Counted from the first letter of the stretch, positions 35,260 through 44,450 are shown. The stretch: DNA of 64,000 bases from Clostridium_F caseinilyticum (GCF_046127645.1 NZ_CP175919.1), one strand, 5' to 3'. Notes: a model not told the origin generated them from the letters alone. A program made the numbers and translations.

Positions 35260-36534
35260 TTATAGTAAAAAGTCAAACTCAAAATCATTTAATCTTACAA
35301 TATTACCGTCTTTGATACCCATTTCTATTAATTCTTCCATTACTCCTTTATTTTTAAGTACTTTATGGAAATATCTTAAATCATCTGGATCATTTACATT
35401 AACAGCATTTAAAAGTCTATCTACAAAACTTCCTTCTACAATATAAGTATTATCTTCTTTTCTTATAGAGTATGTAAATCTCTTTTCTTCCTCTACAAAT
35501 TTATCTTCTTCTGCTATTTCTAACTCCGTAACAGGTATAGTACTTAAAAGTCTTGCAGCTTCCTTCATAAGAGGATCTACTCCTTGTTTTGTAGCTGCTG
35601 ATATTTTAAACACTTTATTAAAACCAAGCTTTTCTACCTTTGTTTTAAATTCTTCAAACTTTTCTTCATCAAATAACATATCTGATTTATTAGCAGCTAT
35701 TATTTGAGGTCTATCATAAAGTTTAATACTATATCTTTTTAATTCCTCGTTTATCTTTAAAAAGTCTTCATAAGGGTCTCTTCCCTCTACAGAAGATATA
35801 TCTACTACATGAATTAATACCCTTGTTCTTTCTACGTGTCTTAAAAAATCTAAACCTAAACCTACTCCTTCTGAAGCCCCTTCAATTATTCCTGGTATAT
35901 CTGCAATTACAAAATTATTTACCCCTTCAATACTTACTACACCTAAATTAGGCTTTAGTGTAGTAAAATGATAGTTAGCTATTTTAGGTCTAGCCTTAGA
36001 TACAACTGATAGTAAAGTTGATTTTCCTACATTAGGAAAACCAATAAGTCCTACATCAGCTAAAAGCTTTAATTCAAGCTTTATCCATCTTTCTTCTTCT
36101 GGCATACCTGGTTCTGCAAAATCTGGTGCCTGTCTTGTAGGTGTTGTAAATCTACAATTACCTTTACCACCTCTTCCACCTTTAGCAACTATATAAGAAT
36201 CTTCTGGCTTAGACAAGTCTGCCATTATCTTATCTGTTTCTGCATCTCTAACTATAGTTCCCATAGGTACTTTTATATGCAAATCTTTTCCGTTTTTACC
36301 GAAACATTTTGAGCCTGTTCCATTACCACCTGGCTCTGATTTATATTTTCTTTTATAAGTAAAATCTAAAAGAGTTGTCATGTTAGGATCAACTACTAAT
36401 ACTACATTTCCACCTTTACCACCATCTCCTCCATCTGGTCCACCAAAGGCTATATATTTTTCTCTTCTAAAAGAGATGGCTCCATCTCCTCCCTTTCCTG
36501 ATTTTACAAATATTTTGGCTGTATCTATAAACAA
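35260..36534 (-). CDS. obg: GTPase Obg (CgtA)
   Basis: 424 aa. A glycine-rich Obg fold (1-158; GGPDGGDGGKGGNVV), a GTPase domain with G1 GFPNVGKSTL, G3 DIPGIIEGA and G4 NKSD, and a C-terminal OCT domain. It acts in 50S assembly and stress signalling, and is essential in most bacteria. The start is TTG at 36534 with AAGGAG nine bases upstream. A repeat element and the rpmA terminator separate it from rpmA, so it probably has its own promoter here. Confidence 0.96.
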   Translation of the reverse strand: MFIDTAKIFVKSGKGGDGAISFRREKYIAFGGPDGGDGGKGGNVVLVVDPNMTTLLDFTYKRKYKSEPGGNGTGSKCFGKNGKDLHIKVPMGTIVRDAETDKIMADLSKPEDSYIVAKGGRGGKGNCRFTTPTRQAPDFAEPGMPEEERWIKLELKLLADVGLIGFPNVGKSTLLSVVSKARPKIANYHFTTLKPNLGVVSIEGVNNFVIADIPGIIEGASEGVGLGLDFLRHVERTRVLIHVVDISSVEGRDPYEDFLKINEELKRYSIKLYDRPQIIAANKSDMLFDEEKFEEFKTKVEKLGFNKVFKISAATKQGVDPLMKEAARLLSTIPVTELEIAEEDKFVEEEKRFTYSIRKEDNTYIVEGSFVDRLLNAVNVNDPDDLRYFHKVLKNKGVMEELIEMGIKDGNIVRLNDFEFDFLL

Positions 36535-36650
36535 AGTTTTTCACTCCTTTTTATTAGCATAATCATATATAATATTCTTTATAGAATTTAACTCTACTAA
36601 TTTAAAATATGTATATAATTATATTAATTATCTAATTTATTATTATATTA

Positions 36651-36785
36651 TTTATCCAATGACTACAAAATCTAATACTTCCATATTCTTCAAAGTGGCA
36701 TTAAATAGCGGCTACGTCCCTGGATAACGATTTCTAAGCTTTAGTGAGAGTAAAAACTCCCTCTTAAGCCAAGAACTCTGTTTAT
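36651..36785. repeat. Dispersed structured repeat, copy A
   Basis: Aligns over its full length (about 135 bp) with copies at 39581-39717 and 44131-44267. Shared blocks include TAATACTT, CTACGTCCCTGGATAAC, TTTCTAAGCTTTAG, GAGTAAAAACT and AGAACTCTGTTTAT. The second stem is still formable (GCTT...AAGC); the first is partly decayed. It lies in the 498-bp gap between rpmA and obg. Confidence 0.85.
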
Positions 36786-37007
36786 CAAAACACTTATATA
36801 ATTATAAATGTTGTTTTCTTAATTTAAAACCAATTATTATTATATCTTATTTTATGCGTATAAACCTTATTTTATAAAATATTTATATATTTTTAAGCAT
36901 TTATATAATTATTCTTTAATGTATTCTGTATTAATCATAAAAGTTAAAATGTGCATTATGGCGCTTAACATTTTAGTAAGAAATTTATTTAATTGAATCC
37001 TAAAAAA
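36786..37007. other. Rest of the rpmA-obg gap, no gene
   Basis: A/T-rich, with one inverted repeat TTAAAATGT...ACATTTTA around a GCATTATGGCGC core (about 36947-36975). Nothing else recognised. Confidence 0.5.
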
Positions 37008-37026
37008 GCACCCTTTACAAGGGTGC
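37008..37026 (-). terminator. Terminator of the rplU-prp-rpmA operon
   Basis: GCACCCTT/AAGGGTGC stem with a three-base loop, followed on the minus strand by TTTTTTAGG. It begins seven bp after the rpmA stop. Confidence 0.93.
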
Positions 37027-37032
37027 CTTTAA

Positions 37033-37335
37033 TTATTCAGCTACTACTTCTTCAACTTCTACTGGATATACACTAGCTTTTTTCTTGCTTTTTCCGACTC
37101 TTTCGTATTTCACTACGCCGTCGATTTTAGCAAATAGAGTGTCATCTCCACCTCTTCCAACATTTAAACCTGGATGGATTTTTGTTCCTCTTTGTCTAAC
37201 TAATATGTTTCCAGCTAAAACAAATTGTCCGTCAGAGCATTTTACTCCTAATCTTTTAGATTCACTATCTCTTCCGTTTTTTGAACTACCTACCCCTTTT
37301 TTATGAGCAAATAGTTGAAGGTTCATTACTAACAT
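37033..37335 (-). CDS. rpmA: 50S ribosomal protein L27 with cleavable N-terminal extension
   Basis: 100 aa. MLVMNLQLFAHKKGVGSSKNG carries the Firmicutes-type extension ending in LQLF before AHKKG. The mature N-terminus of L27 reaches the peptidyl-transferase centre, and the extension must be removed by the Prp protease encoded next door. AGGAGGTG precedes the ATG. Last gene of rplU-prp-rpmA. Confidence 0.97.
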   Translation of the reverse strand: MLVMNLQLFAHKKGVGSSKNGRDSESKRLGVKCSDGQFVLAGNILVRQRGTKIHPGLNVGRGGDDTLFAKIDGVVKYERVGKSKKKASVYPVEVEEVVAE

Positions 37336-37337
37336 GA

Positions 37338-37664
37338 CTACACCTCCTCTATTGTAAGTTTTATATATTCACCGTAATTAAATTCTATACTTTTTAATCC
37401 TAATAACATAGTATCCATAAGCAATTGGCATTTATGTATGTCTTCTTTAATACAAGATCTTAAATCTATGCTCAAAAAGCCATCTTCTTCTTTTATTAGA
37501 GGTCTAACCTTTAATATCTCTGTTATACCATTAGCTATTGTAATTGATATAGCTGATATAGCAGAACAAACCATATCATACCCTTGGTCCGTAGATTCTG
37601 CATGACCACTCATTTTAACTAATACTATATTATCATTTTTTTTTTCAAATATTACATTAACCAT
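37338..37664 (-). CDS. prp: Ribosomal-processing cysteine protease Prp (YsxB)
   Basis: 108 aa. MSGHAESTDQGYDMVCSAIS contains the catalytic His (in SGHAE) and Cys (in VCSAIS) of the family. It cleaves the L27 N-terminal extension. It sits between rplU and rpmA with 2-bp gaps and has no separate ribosome site, so translation is coupled to rplU. Confidence 0.94.
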   Translation of the reverse strand: MVNVIFEKKNDNIVLVKMSGHAESTDQGYDMVCSAISAISITIANGITEILKVRPLIKEEDGFLSIDLRSCIKEDIHKCQLLMDTMLLGLKSIEFNYGEYIKLTIEEV

Positions 37665-37666
37665 AA

Positions 37667-37981
37667 TTATGCATTAATTTTTTCTATTTGAATTTTTGTA
37701 TATGCTTGTCTGTGACCTTGTTTCTTTCTGTAGTCTTTCTTTGGTTTGTATTTAAATACAACAACCTTTTTAGCTTTTCCCTGTGCTAATACTTTTGCTG
37801 TAACTTTAGCACCTTCTACCATTGGTTTTCCAATAACAGTTTCTCCGTTATCTTTTCCTACTAAAAGAACATTGTCTAATTCTACTGTTGAATCAACATC
37901 AACTGCTAATTTTTCAACGAACAATACGTCTCCTTCAGCAACTTTATATTGCTTTCCTCCAGTAACTACAACTGCGTACAT
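37667..37981 (-). CDS. rplU: 50S ribosomal protein L21
   Basis: 104 aa from the ATG at 37981 (MYAVVVTGGKQYKV), preceded by AGGAGGTG at six bases. The open frame continues upstream through the structured leader, but that part is not coding. It binds 23S rRNA. Head of rplU-prp-rpmA, and controlled by the L21 leader. Confidence 0.97.
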   Translation of the reverse strand: MYAVVVTGGKQYKVAEGDVLFVEKLAVDVDSTVELDNVLLVGKDNGETVIGKPMVEGAKVTAKVLAQGKAKKVVVFKYKPKKDYRKKQGHRQAYTKIQIEKINA

Positions 37982-37983
37982 TA

Positions 37984-38066
37984 AAAACACCTCCTCATTC
38001 CAGTCTCGCCAATTAAGGTACATGAAAATCATGTTTAATACCTTTTCTGAGCGGTCTACAAAAGCC
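37984..38066 (-). ncRNA. L21 leader (ribosomal protein leader RNA)
   Basis: The minus-strand transcript between the promoter and rplU contains ACCGCTCAGAAAAGGT, a complementary ACCTTAATTGGCGAGA and the run CTGGAATGAGGAGGTG that includes the ribosome site. This matches my memory of the Firmicutes L21 leader family, thought to bind L21 and autoregulate the operon. Confidence 0.75.
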
Positions 38067-38095
38067 ATTTTACCACAGTAACCCTAGTTTGTAAA
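38067..38095 (-). promoter_or_regulatory. Sigma-A promoter of rplU-prp-rpmA
   Basis: On the minus strand: TTTACA (38095-38090), 17 bases, TAAAAT (38072-38067), just before the L21 leader. Confidence 0.8.
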
Positions 38096-38104
38096 GAAAT
38101 TTTA

Positions 38105-39544
38105 CTAATAAATCTTAAGGTCTTCCACATCTTTTATTTGATTTTTAAATATTAATGGCTCTACTTTATATTGATTTTCAGAATCTATATAATTTATATA
38201 AATATTTTTTTCTAAAGCTTCAATTTCTGATATAAATTGTATTTTATTTTTATCTATATAATCCTTATATCTTTTATTTAGTTCTATATATATATCCTTT
38301 ATCTCTCTCATATTTAAAATATTTATTACTTCATTTCTAATTAATAGCTTCATATAATTAAAACTAACTATAGATCCTTTTCCATTGCAAAATCTACAAG
38401 GTTCTTGTAGATAATCATATATAGTTTTACCTTGCCTTTTTCTAGCTATTTGAACTAAATTTAATTGTGTAAATGGATATATAACAGATTTATTCTTATC
38501 TCTTTTTAATCCTTGCCTTAATTTATCTAAAACTTTTTCTTTAAGATTTTCATTATTCATATCTATAAAATCTATTACAATAATCCCATTTAGATTTCTA
38601 AGTATAATTTGATTGCAAATTTCTTCTGCAGCTTCCATATTAGTATTAAAAACAGTTTTCTCCATAGAATTTCCTTTTATATTTTTACCAGAATTAACAT
38701 CTACTACATACATTGCTTCAGTTTTATCTATTATAATATAGCCTCCACAATTCAAATAAACTTTTTTATTCCTAAGGGATAAGATTTCTTTTTCTATAGC
38801 GTAATAATCTAAAAGATTTCTTTCACCTTCATAAATATTTACTTTTATGTTGTCTTCTTTGTACTCTTTTAAAAAATCACTTACATAATCATAATCTTCT
38901 CTAGAATTTACATATATTTTTGATATATTATCATTTAATTTATCTCTTAATACTTTTCCTACTATTCCTCCATTTTGAAATAGCATACCTGTATTAATTT
39001 TATATTTAGATTTTTCTATTAAAGAATTATATATATTAGATAATCTTTTTATTTCATTATTTATATTTTCTATACTTGTATTTATAGCTTCCGTTCTTAT
39101 TAAGATTCCTATGTCTTTAGGCTTTACTATATTATGCTGTATTTCTGATTTTACTTTTTCATCTTGTATTTTATGAGAAAATGTAATTTCATAATTTAAA
39201 ATTTGGAGAACTGTATATCTACCAGGTATACTTATAGCATTAGTTACTTTAGGTCCTTTTTTGTTCAAATCCTCTTTAACAACTTCTACTAAAATATAAT
39301 CACCTTTTTTTATATGGGTATTATTAAATTTTTTATCTAAATAAAGATAAGCATTTTTATTCCACCCTATATCTACAAAAGCACTTTTTATAGCAGGAAT
39401 TATATTTTTAACCATACCTACATAAATTTCACCCACTTGAGGTGATTTATTATCTTCTTCTATATATAATTCTTTTATGTGATTATTTTCTCTTAAAACT
39501 ATTCTTATATTTTCTCTTTGCCTTTCTATAAATATTTCTTTCAT
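38105..39544 (-). CDS. rng: Ribonuclease E/G family protein (RNase G)
   Basis: 479 aa. An S1 RNA-binding domain at the N-terminus (about 35-115) precedes the RNase H-like and DNase I-like catalytic parts: AMYVVDVNSGKN, IVIDFIDMNNENL with the metal-binding Asp residues, and the zinc-link CRFCNGKGSI. It is an endoribonuclease for rRNA maturation and mRNA decay. The non-catalytic tail of RNase E is missing, so it is the short G-type. It lies just upstream of rplU. Confidence 0.93.
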   Translation of the reverse strand: MKEIFIERQRENIRIVLRENNHIKELYIEEDNKSPQVGEIYVGMVKNIIPAIKSAFVDIGWNKNAYLYLDKKFNNTHIKKGDYILVEVVKEDLNKKGPKVTNAISIPGRYTVLQILNYEITFSHKIQDEKVKSEIQHNIVKPKDIGILIRTEAINTSIENINNEIKRLSNIYNSLIEKSKYKINTGMLFQNGGIVGKVLRDKLNDNISKIYVNSREDYDYVSDFLKEYKEDNIKVNIYEGERNLLDYYAIEKEILSLRNKKVYLNCGGYIIIDKTEAMYVVDVNSGKNIKGNSMEKTVFNTNMEAAEEICNQIILRNLNGIIVIDFIDMNNENLKEKVLDKLRQGLKRDKNKSVIYPFTQLNLVQIARKRQGKTIYDYLQEPCRFCNGKGSIVSFNYMKLLIRNEVINILNMREIKDIYIELNKRYKDYIDKNKIQFISEIEALEKNIYINYIDSENQYKVEPLIFKNQIKDVEDLKIY

Positions 39545-39580
39545 GTTAAAGGCACTTCCCTTCTTTAGATAAAGAAAATT

Positions 39581-39717
39581 GTTTATCCGATACTACCCGC
39601 TCTAATACTTTCATCTTCTTCAAAGTGAGAGTAAAGAGCGTCTAACGCCCCTAGATAACCATTTTCTAAGCTTTAGAGGGAGTAAAAACTCCTTGTGAAG
39701 CTTAGAACTATGTTTAT
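39581..39717. repeat. Dispersed structured repeat, copy B
   Basis: 137 bp, most similar to copy C. Stem 1: GCTCT (39599-39603)/AGAGC (39635-39639) and ACTTTC (39607-39612)/GAGAGT (39627-39632). Stem 2: AAGCTT...AAGCTT with GGGAG/CTCC above. The final four bases overlap the stop codon of the DUF2344 gene. It fills the gap between that gene and rng. Confidence 0.88.
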
Positions 39718-40427
39718 ACATACATGGCATAATCAGAAAGAGCTACTAGCTTATTTTTATATTCTCCATATATCTCTTGTCTTTCTATATCTACAAAACT
39801 ATTTTCTTTTATATGAGATGTATTTTCTTTTATAAATTGAGCTAAAAGATCTGCTGAAAGATTTTTTATACTTCCACAACTTACTAAAGTATTTATTCTT
39901 AATATATTTTCTTCTATAAAATAATCTATATTTTTAATCATAGTTCTTATATTTACATTTTTGCTACCTTTTTTACCCTTTTTAATTATATCCCAATTAT
40001 CCATATTTAATAAATTCTTTAACTCATGTTCTAATTTTTCTGTATTATCATATTTTATTTGTATTATATATTTAGCTGCAGCTACTGCGGCCATAGCTTT
40101 AAATACTTTTTTATTTGTACCTTCTTTTAATTTTACAGCTTTAAAATATTTTATACCTGAAGGTGCAGTACTATTTAATTTGTCTACAATTGTGTCTTCA
40201 TTTTCTTCTTCTATAAATGATACATCTAAGTACTCACCCTTAGAATAAATTCCTACTGCTAAAGGTTGAGCTAGAGACATAAGTATATGAGGATTAAATC
40301 CTTTTGAATACTCTACAGGTAATCTGCTTCTCTTAAAATTTCTTTGTAATGTTCTTTGAAGGTCTAAATGAGATATAAATTTTATATTACCTTCCTTTGA
40401 AAACTTAATTAAATATCGCACCTTCAA
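39714..40427 (-). CDS. TIGR03936 family protein (DUF2344), partner of the upstream radical SAM protein
   Basis: 237 aa. MKVRYLIKFSKEGNIKFISHLDLQRTLQR and LPVEYSKGFNPHILMSLAQPLAVGI are the family signatures. TTG start at 40427 with AAGGAG six bases before. It overlaps the end of the radical SAM gene by 23 bp, so it is translationally coupled. In other bacteria the two are neighbours or fused, suggesting a joint, still undefined modification reaction, often guessed to concern RNA or ribosomes. Confidence 0.9.
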   Translation of the reverse strand: MKVRYLIKFSKEGNIKFISHLDLQRTLQRNFKRSRLPVEYSKGFNPHILMSLAQPLAVGIYSKGEYLDVSFIEEENEDTIVDKLNSTAPSGIKYFKAVKLKEGTNKKVFKAMAAVAAAKYIIQIKYDNTEKLEHELKNLLNMDNWDIIKKGKKGSKNVNIRTMIKNIDYFIEENILRINTLVSCGSIKNLSADLLAQFIKENTSHIKENSFVDIERQEIYGEYKNKLVALSDYAMYV

Positions 40428-42255
40428 AACACTCTCCTTCTAAATTAACATTAACTCCGCAGTTTTTACAACCCTGTCTACAATCTGGAGTTAATTCTGC
40501 TTTTTTAGCTCTTTCATTTTCTTTCATTAAAAATTCTTTAGAAACGCCTGTATCTACAAAATCCCATGGAAGTATTTCATCATATTCTCTTTGTCTATAA
40601 GCATAGAAATCCCCATCTACATTACATTCCTCTAAAGCTTCTTTCCATATATTAAAATCAAAATATTGATTCCATCCATCAAATCTGGCACCTTTTTCAA
40701 AAGCTTTTATTAGTACATCACAAATTCTTCTGTCTCCCCTTGCAAATATAGCTTCCATATAACTTACTAAAGATTCATGCCAGTTGTAAGTTATTTGTTT
40801 GCTTTTTATAGCTCCTCTAACAACCTCTATTTTCTTTCTTACATCCTCCATAGTATCTTGTGGTACCCATTGAAATGGAGTAAATGGTTTTGGTACAAAA
40901 ATAGATGTACTTATGGTGACCTTAAGTCCTTTTTTCCTTACTTCTTTTGGAACTTCATAATATTTTTCTATAACCTTTTGTCCTAGCTCTGCTATACCTA
41001 CAACATCCTCTAAAGTTTCATAAGGCAGACCTAGCATAAAGTATAATTTTATAGTAGACCATCCTGCTTCAAAAGCACTTTTTACTGAATTCATCAAATT
41101 TTCTTCTGTTACACCTTTATTTATAACATCTCTCATTCTTTGACTTCCTGCTTCTGGTGCAAAAGTAAGCCCTGTTTTCCTAACCTTTTGTATTTCTTTT
41201 ATTAAATCTACTGAAAAAGAATCTATTCTTAATGAAGGCAATGTTACTCCTACTTTACCTTCTTTATGTCTTTCTACCATTGAAAATACAAGATTTTGTA
41301 TATCTGAATAATCACATATACTTAAAGAAGATAATGTTATTTCATCATATCCTGTATTTTTTACTAGTTTGTCAGATAGTTCTAATAAACTTTCTGTTTT
41401 CTTTTCTCTTATAGGTCTATATATCATTCCTGCTTGACAAAATCTACATCCCCTTGTGCATCCTCTAAATGTTTCTAGGACTATTCTATCATGAACTATA
41501 TCAGTATAAGGTACAACAAACTTATCTGGATAAACTACATCATTTATATTATTAACAATAACTTTTTTCACTTTATTAGGAACATCTTCATATAAAGGCT
41601 TAAATTCTTTTATTGTATTATCATCTTTATAGGTAACTTCATATAAAGAAGGTATATATACTCCTCTTATCTTAGATGCTTCCCTTAAAAATTCCTTTTT
41701 CTTTCCCTTACCCTTATATTTTTTATATAAATCCAATACCTTATTATTTAATTCTTCTCCTTCTCCCAAAACAAATATATCTGCTATATCATAAAGTGGT
41801 TCTGGATTATAAGCACAAGGTCCTCCACACAATACTATGGGTTCTTCTTCTCCTCTTTCAGAAGCTCTTATAGTAACTCCAGCTAAATCTAGCATATTTA
41901 ATATATTAGTATAACTCATTTCATATTGAAGAGTAAATCCTATAAAATCAAAGTCTTTTATAGGGTCTTTACTTTCTAAAGCATATAGAGGAATGTTTTC
42001 TTCTCTCATTATTTTTTCCATATCTGGCCAAGGGGCAAAAACTCTTTCACAAAAAGTATCTTTTCTTTCATTTGCTATGTAATAAAGTATTTTCATACCT
42101 AAATGGGACATTCCAACTTCATAAACATCCGGGAAACAAAATGCAAATCTTATGTCTATATCCTTTAAATCTTTATTATAAGAATTTAATTCTCCCCCTA
42201 TATATCTAGCAGGTTTTTCTACTCTGAATAGTACATCATCTGATATTCTGTTCAT
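40405..42255 (-). CDS. TIGR03960 family B12-binding-like radical SAM protein
   Basis: 616 aa. An N-terminal cobalamin-binding-like domain (FPDVYEVGMSHLGMKI) is followed by a radical SAM domain with the cluster motif FRGCTRGCRFCQAG and TGLTFAPEAGSQRMRDV. The C-terminal Cys motif DCRQGCKNCGVN may hold a second cluster. Start at the ATG at 42255 after GAGGAGG. Function not established. It lies in the spoIVF-rplU-obg region, paired with TIGR03936. Confidence 0.9.
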   Translation of the reverse strand: MNRISDDVLFRVEKPARYIGGELNSYNKDLKDIDIRFAFCFPDVYEVGMSHLGMKILYYIANERKDTFCERVFAPWPDMEKIMREENIPLYALESKDPIKDFDFIGFTLQYEMSYTNILNMLDLAGVTIRASERGEEEPIVLCGGPCAYNPEPLYDIADIFVLGEGEELNNKVLDLYKKYKGKGKKKEFLREASKIRGVYIPSLYEVTYKDDNTIKEFKPLYEDVPNKVKKVIVNNINDVVYPDKFVVPYTDIVHDRIVLETFRGCTRGCRFCQAGMIYRPIREKKTESLLELSDKLVKNTGYDEITLSSLSICDYSDIQNLVFSMVERHKEGKVGVTLPSLRIDSFSVDLIKEIQKVRKTGLTFAPEAGSQRMRDVINKGVTEENLMNSVKSAFEAGWSTIKLYFMLGLPYETLEDVVGIAELGQKVIEKYYEVPKEVRKKGLKVTISTSIFVPKPFTPFQWVPQDTMEDVRKKIEVVRGAIKSKQITYNWHESLVSYMEAIFARGDRRICDVLIKAFEKGARFDGWNQYFDFNIWKEALEECNVDGDFYAYRQREYDEILPWDFVDTGVSKEFLMKENERAKKAELTPDCRQGCKNCGVNVNLEGECFEGAIFN

Positions 42256-42367
42256 CAAACTTCCTCCTCATGGTTTATCACATTATTACATTTTAACACA
42301 TAAGCATGGATAAAAACAATTATAAAAGAGTCCATTGTATTATCCATGCTTATGAAAGCTTTTCTAT

Positions 42368-43219
42368 TTATTTTTTACATTTTATATTAATAAATTCACC
42401 TATTTTTATATTACCATAGTTTTTTAAAGCTTCTAATATTTCATTTTCATATAAAATGTCTAGTGTCTCCATATTATCATCTAGCACTGTAAATATATAA
42501 TATTTATTCTTATCTATAAGTGAAAGTGTTTGTAATAAAGTATTATTGCAGTAAACAGATACATTTTGATTTTCAATATATCCTCTTTTTATAAATTTCC
42601 GCCGTTTTTTAACTATATGTCTCATAATAATATAAGCTACCCTTTCTTTTTCCTTTAAAGAAAATCTTATTATAAATAAAGATATTATACCTAAATTGAA
42701 ATTATTATAACCTTTCATAAATAAAAAAATATATAATAGCATAAAAAAAACACTTATACCAATACTAGTATTTATGGTTATTTCATTTGCTCGTCTATAA
42801 AAAGTTTTGAAACATAATAAATCCCTTAATATTCTTCCACCATCTAATGGGAGGGCTGGTATAAGGTTGAATATACCTATTGTCAAATTGCTTTTATATA
42901 ATAAATATAAATATCTATTATCAATACTTTTATAAGCTATACAAAAAATTGCTGCAAAAAAAATATTAACAATGGGTGCTGATAATGATATTAATAAGTC
43001 TTCTTTGAAATTAGCATTTTCCAACTTTTCTAACTTTAAGGATAATCCTAAAGGATAAATTTCTATATTAAATCCTGTAAACCCTAAATATCTAGCTGTT
43101 GCATAATGGATCAATTCATGAACAAAAACAACAGAAATGGATAATAAAAAACTGCCTTTATACCCTAAATAAAATAAAAATATAATATAGGGAATGAAAT
43201 ATTTATTTACTTTTATCAT
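42368..43219 (-). CDS. spoIVFB: Stage IV sporulation protein FB (site-2 intramembrane metalloprotease)
   Basis: 283 aa M50 protease. The zinc motif HELIHYATARYLG (HExxH) lies in the first membrane region and LPLDGGRILRDLL (the LDG motif) in a later one; a C-terminal CBS-like region follows. In the mother cell it cleaves pro-sigma-K. Position after the SpoIVFA gene supports SpoIVFB over other S2P homologues. Confidence 0.92.
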   Translation of the reverse strand: MIKVNKYFIPYIIFLFYLGYKGSFLLSISVVFVHELIHYATARYLGFTGFNIEIYPLGLSLKLEKLENANFKEDLLISLSAPIVNIFFAAIFCIAYKSIDNRYLYLLYKSNLTIGIFNLIPALPLDGGRILRDLLCFKTFYRRANEITINTSIGISVFFMLLYIFLFMKGYNNFNLGIISLFIIRFSLKEKERVAYIIMRHIVKKRRKFIKRGYIENQNVSVYCNNTLLQTLSLIDKNKYYIFTVLDDNMETLDILYENEILEALKNYGNIKIGEFINIKCKK

Positions 43220-43273
43220 TTTTGCCTCTTATAACTTGCTTACATCTACTACAATATTCACTATACATTAGTT

Positions 43274-44059
43274 TTATTCTCTTATACTAGTAAAAAAATC
43301 TTGAGGATTTTTATTTTCCCCCATATAAATTACTTCAAAATGAACATGAGCTCCTGTACTTTTTCCAGTATTGCCACTTTCAGCTATAGTTTTACCTTTT
43401 TTTATTTCTTCTCCTTTTTTTACCTTTATTTTATTTAAATGAGCATATTTAGTTTCTATGCCTTGTCCATGATCTAAAATTATATACTTACCTAATTCTT
43501 TATCTTCTCCACATTCCTTTACTGTTCCGTTAAAACTTGATAATACTTCTGTATTTTCCTTAGCATCTATATCTATTCCTTTGTGAAAAGCTTTTTTCTT
43601 ATTTACAGGATCTTCTCTTTCCCCGTATTTTGAAGTTATTTTACCATTTACAGGCAATATAAAATCATCACTTATTATTTCCTCTACAGTCTTTTCACCA
43701 GTAACCTTTGATTTAAAAGTATCTATATATTTTAAAAGTTTGTCTTCTAAAAACTTTACATCTAAGTCCTTAGCTTTATTAATCACTTTTTTATAATCAT
43801 AATTTTCGTTTACTATTTTTTTAGAGTAATTATAAACCATCTGAGTTTTTGGATTAGAAAAAGCTTTTATACCTAATACAAATACTAACAATAGAAATAC
43901 TCCTACTAAATCTCTAACAATACGTTTTTGAAAAAAACTACTATTAAAATTTCCTCTCCTGTTATTGCTTCCTCCATACATATAATTATTATTTCTTAAA
44001 TTAGTATTTTTTCTATTTTTTAATGAATTATAATATTCTTCATATTGAGAATTATACAA
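43274..44059 (-). CDS. spoIVFA: SpoIVFA-like M23 (LytM) family membrane protein
   Basis: About 261 aa. A polar Asn/Tyr-rich N-terminus, one membrane helix (about 50-68), a linker, and an M23 domain (about 145-255). The zinc ligands appear intact: HKGIDIDA and GAHVHFEV. In Bacillus, SpoIVFA holds and inhibits SpoIVFB. Name given by gene order; an active peptidoglycan peptidase is possible. TTG start at 44059, eight bases after AGGAG. Confidence 0.82.
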   Translation of the reverse strand: MYNSQYEEYYNSLKNRKNTNLRNNNYMYGGSNNRRGNFNSSFFQKRIVRDLVGVFLLLVFVLGIKAFSNPKTQMVYNYSKKIVNENYDYKKVINKAKDLDVKFLEDKLLKYIDTFKSKVTGEKTVEEIISDDFILPVNGKITSKYGEREDPVNKKKAFHKGIDIDAKENTEVLSSFNGTVKECGEDKELGKYIILDHGQGIETKYAHLNKIKVKKGEEIKKGKTIAESGNTGKSTGAHVHFEVIYMGENKNPQDFFTSIRE

Positions 44060-44130
44060 ACTAATCACTCCTATAATACTTTTATATTCTTATTTATATT
44101 GAATTATATATATATTTATTACTTTAAAAA

Positions 44131-44267
44131 TTTCATTGGATGACTACCTGCTCTAATACTCCCATCTTATGCAAAGTTGGAGTAAAGAGCCACTACGTCT
44201 CTGGATAACCATTTTCTAAGCTTTAGTTGGAGTAAAAACGTCCTCTAAAGCCAAGAACTCTGTTTAT
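44131..44267. repeat. Dispersed structured repeat, copy C
   Basis: 137 bp, aligned with copies A and B. Stem 1: GCTCT (44150-44154)/AGAGC (44186-44190) with ACTCC (44158-44162)/GGAGT (44179-44183). Stem 2: GCTTTAG (44220-44226)/CTAAAGC (44245-44251), perfect. It lies in the 437-bp gap between rodA and spoIVFA. Confidence 0.88.
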
Positions 44268-44278
44268 ATAAACAAGAA

Positions 44279-44336
44279 AGTCATATACAATTAAAAATCC
44301 AAAACTTTTAAATAAGGATTTTTTTAATATATGACT
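44279..44336. repeat. Inverted repeat beside repeat copy C
   Basis: AGTCATATA (44279-44287) pairs with TATATGACT (44328-44336); inside, AAAAATCC pairs with GGATTTTT. The remaining DNA to the rodA terminator (44337-44450) is A/T-rich with nothing recognised. Confidence 0.6.
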
Positions 44337-44450
44337 CTAAATTATTAAGGAAGCTAAAAATTATATAATATATCATTCTCAAATAACTAATCTACTATTA
44401 AAATATTATATAACCATACTACATAAATCTGTAAACTCATTATAAAAAAG

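Noticed and set aside
37982..38068. N-terminal extension of L21
   Set aside because: This is the structured L21 leader and promoter-proximal RNA; the family starts at MYAVV.
34745..44267. CRISPR array from the repeated intergenic sequences
   Set aside because: Copies are kilobases apart, ~137 bp long and diverged; there are no regular spacers and no cas genes.
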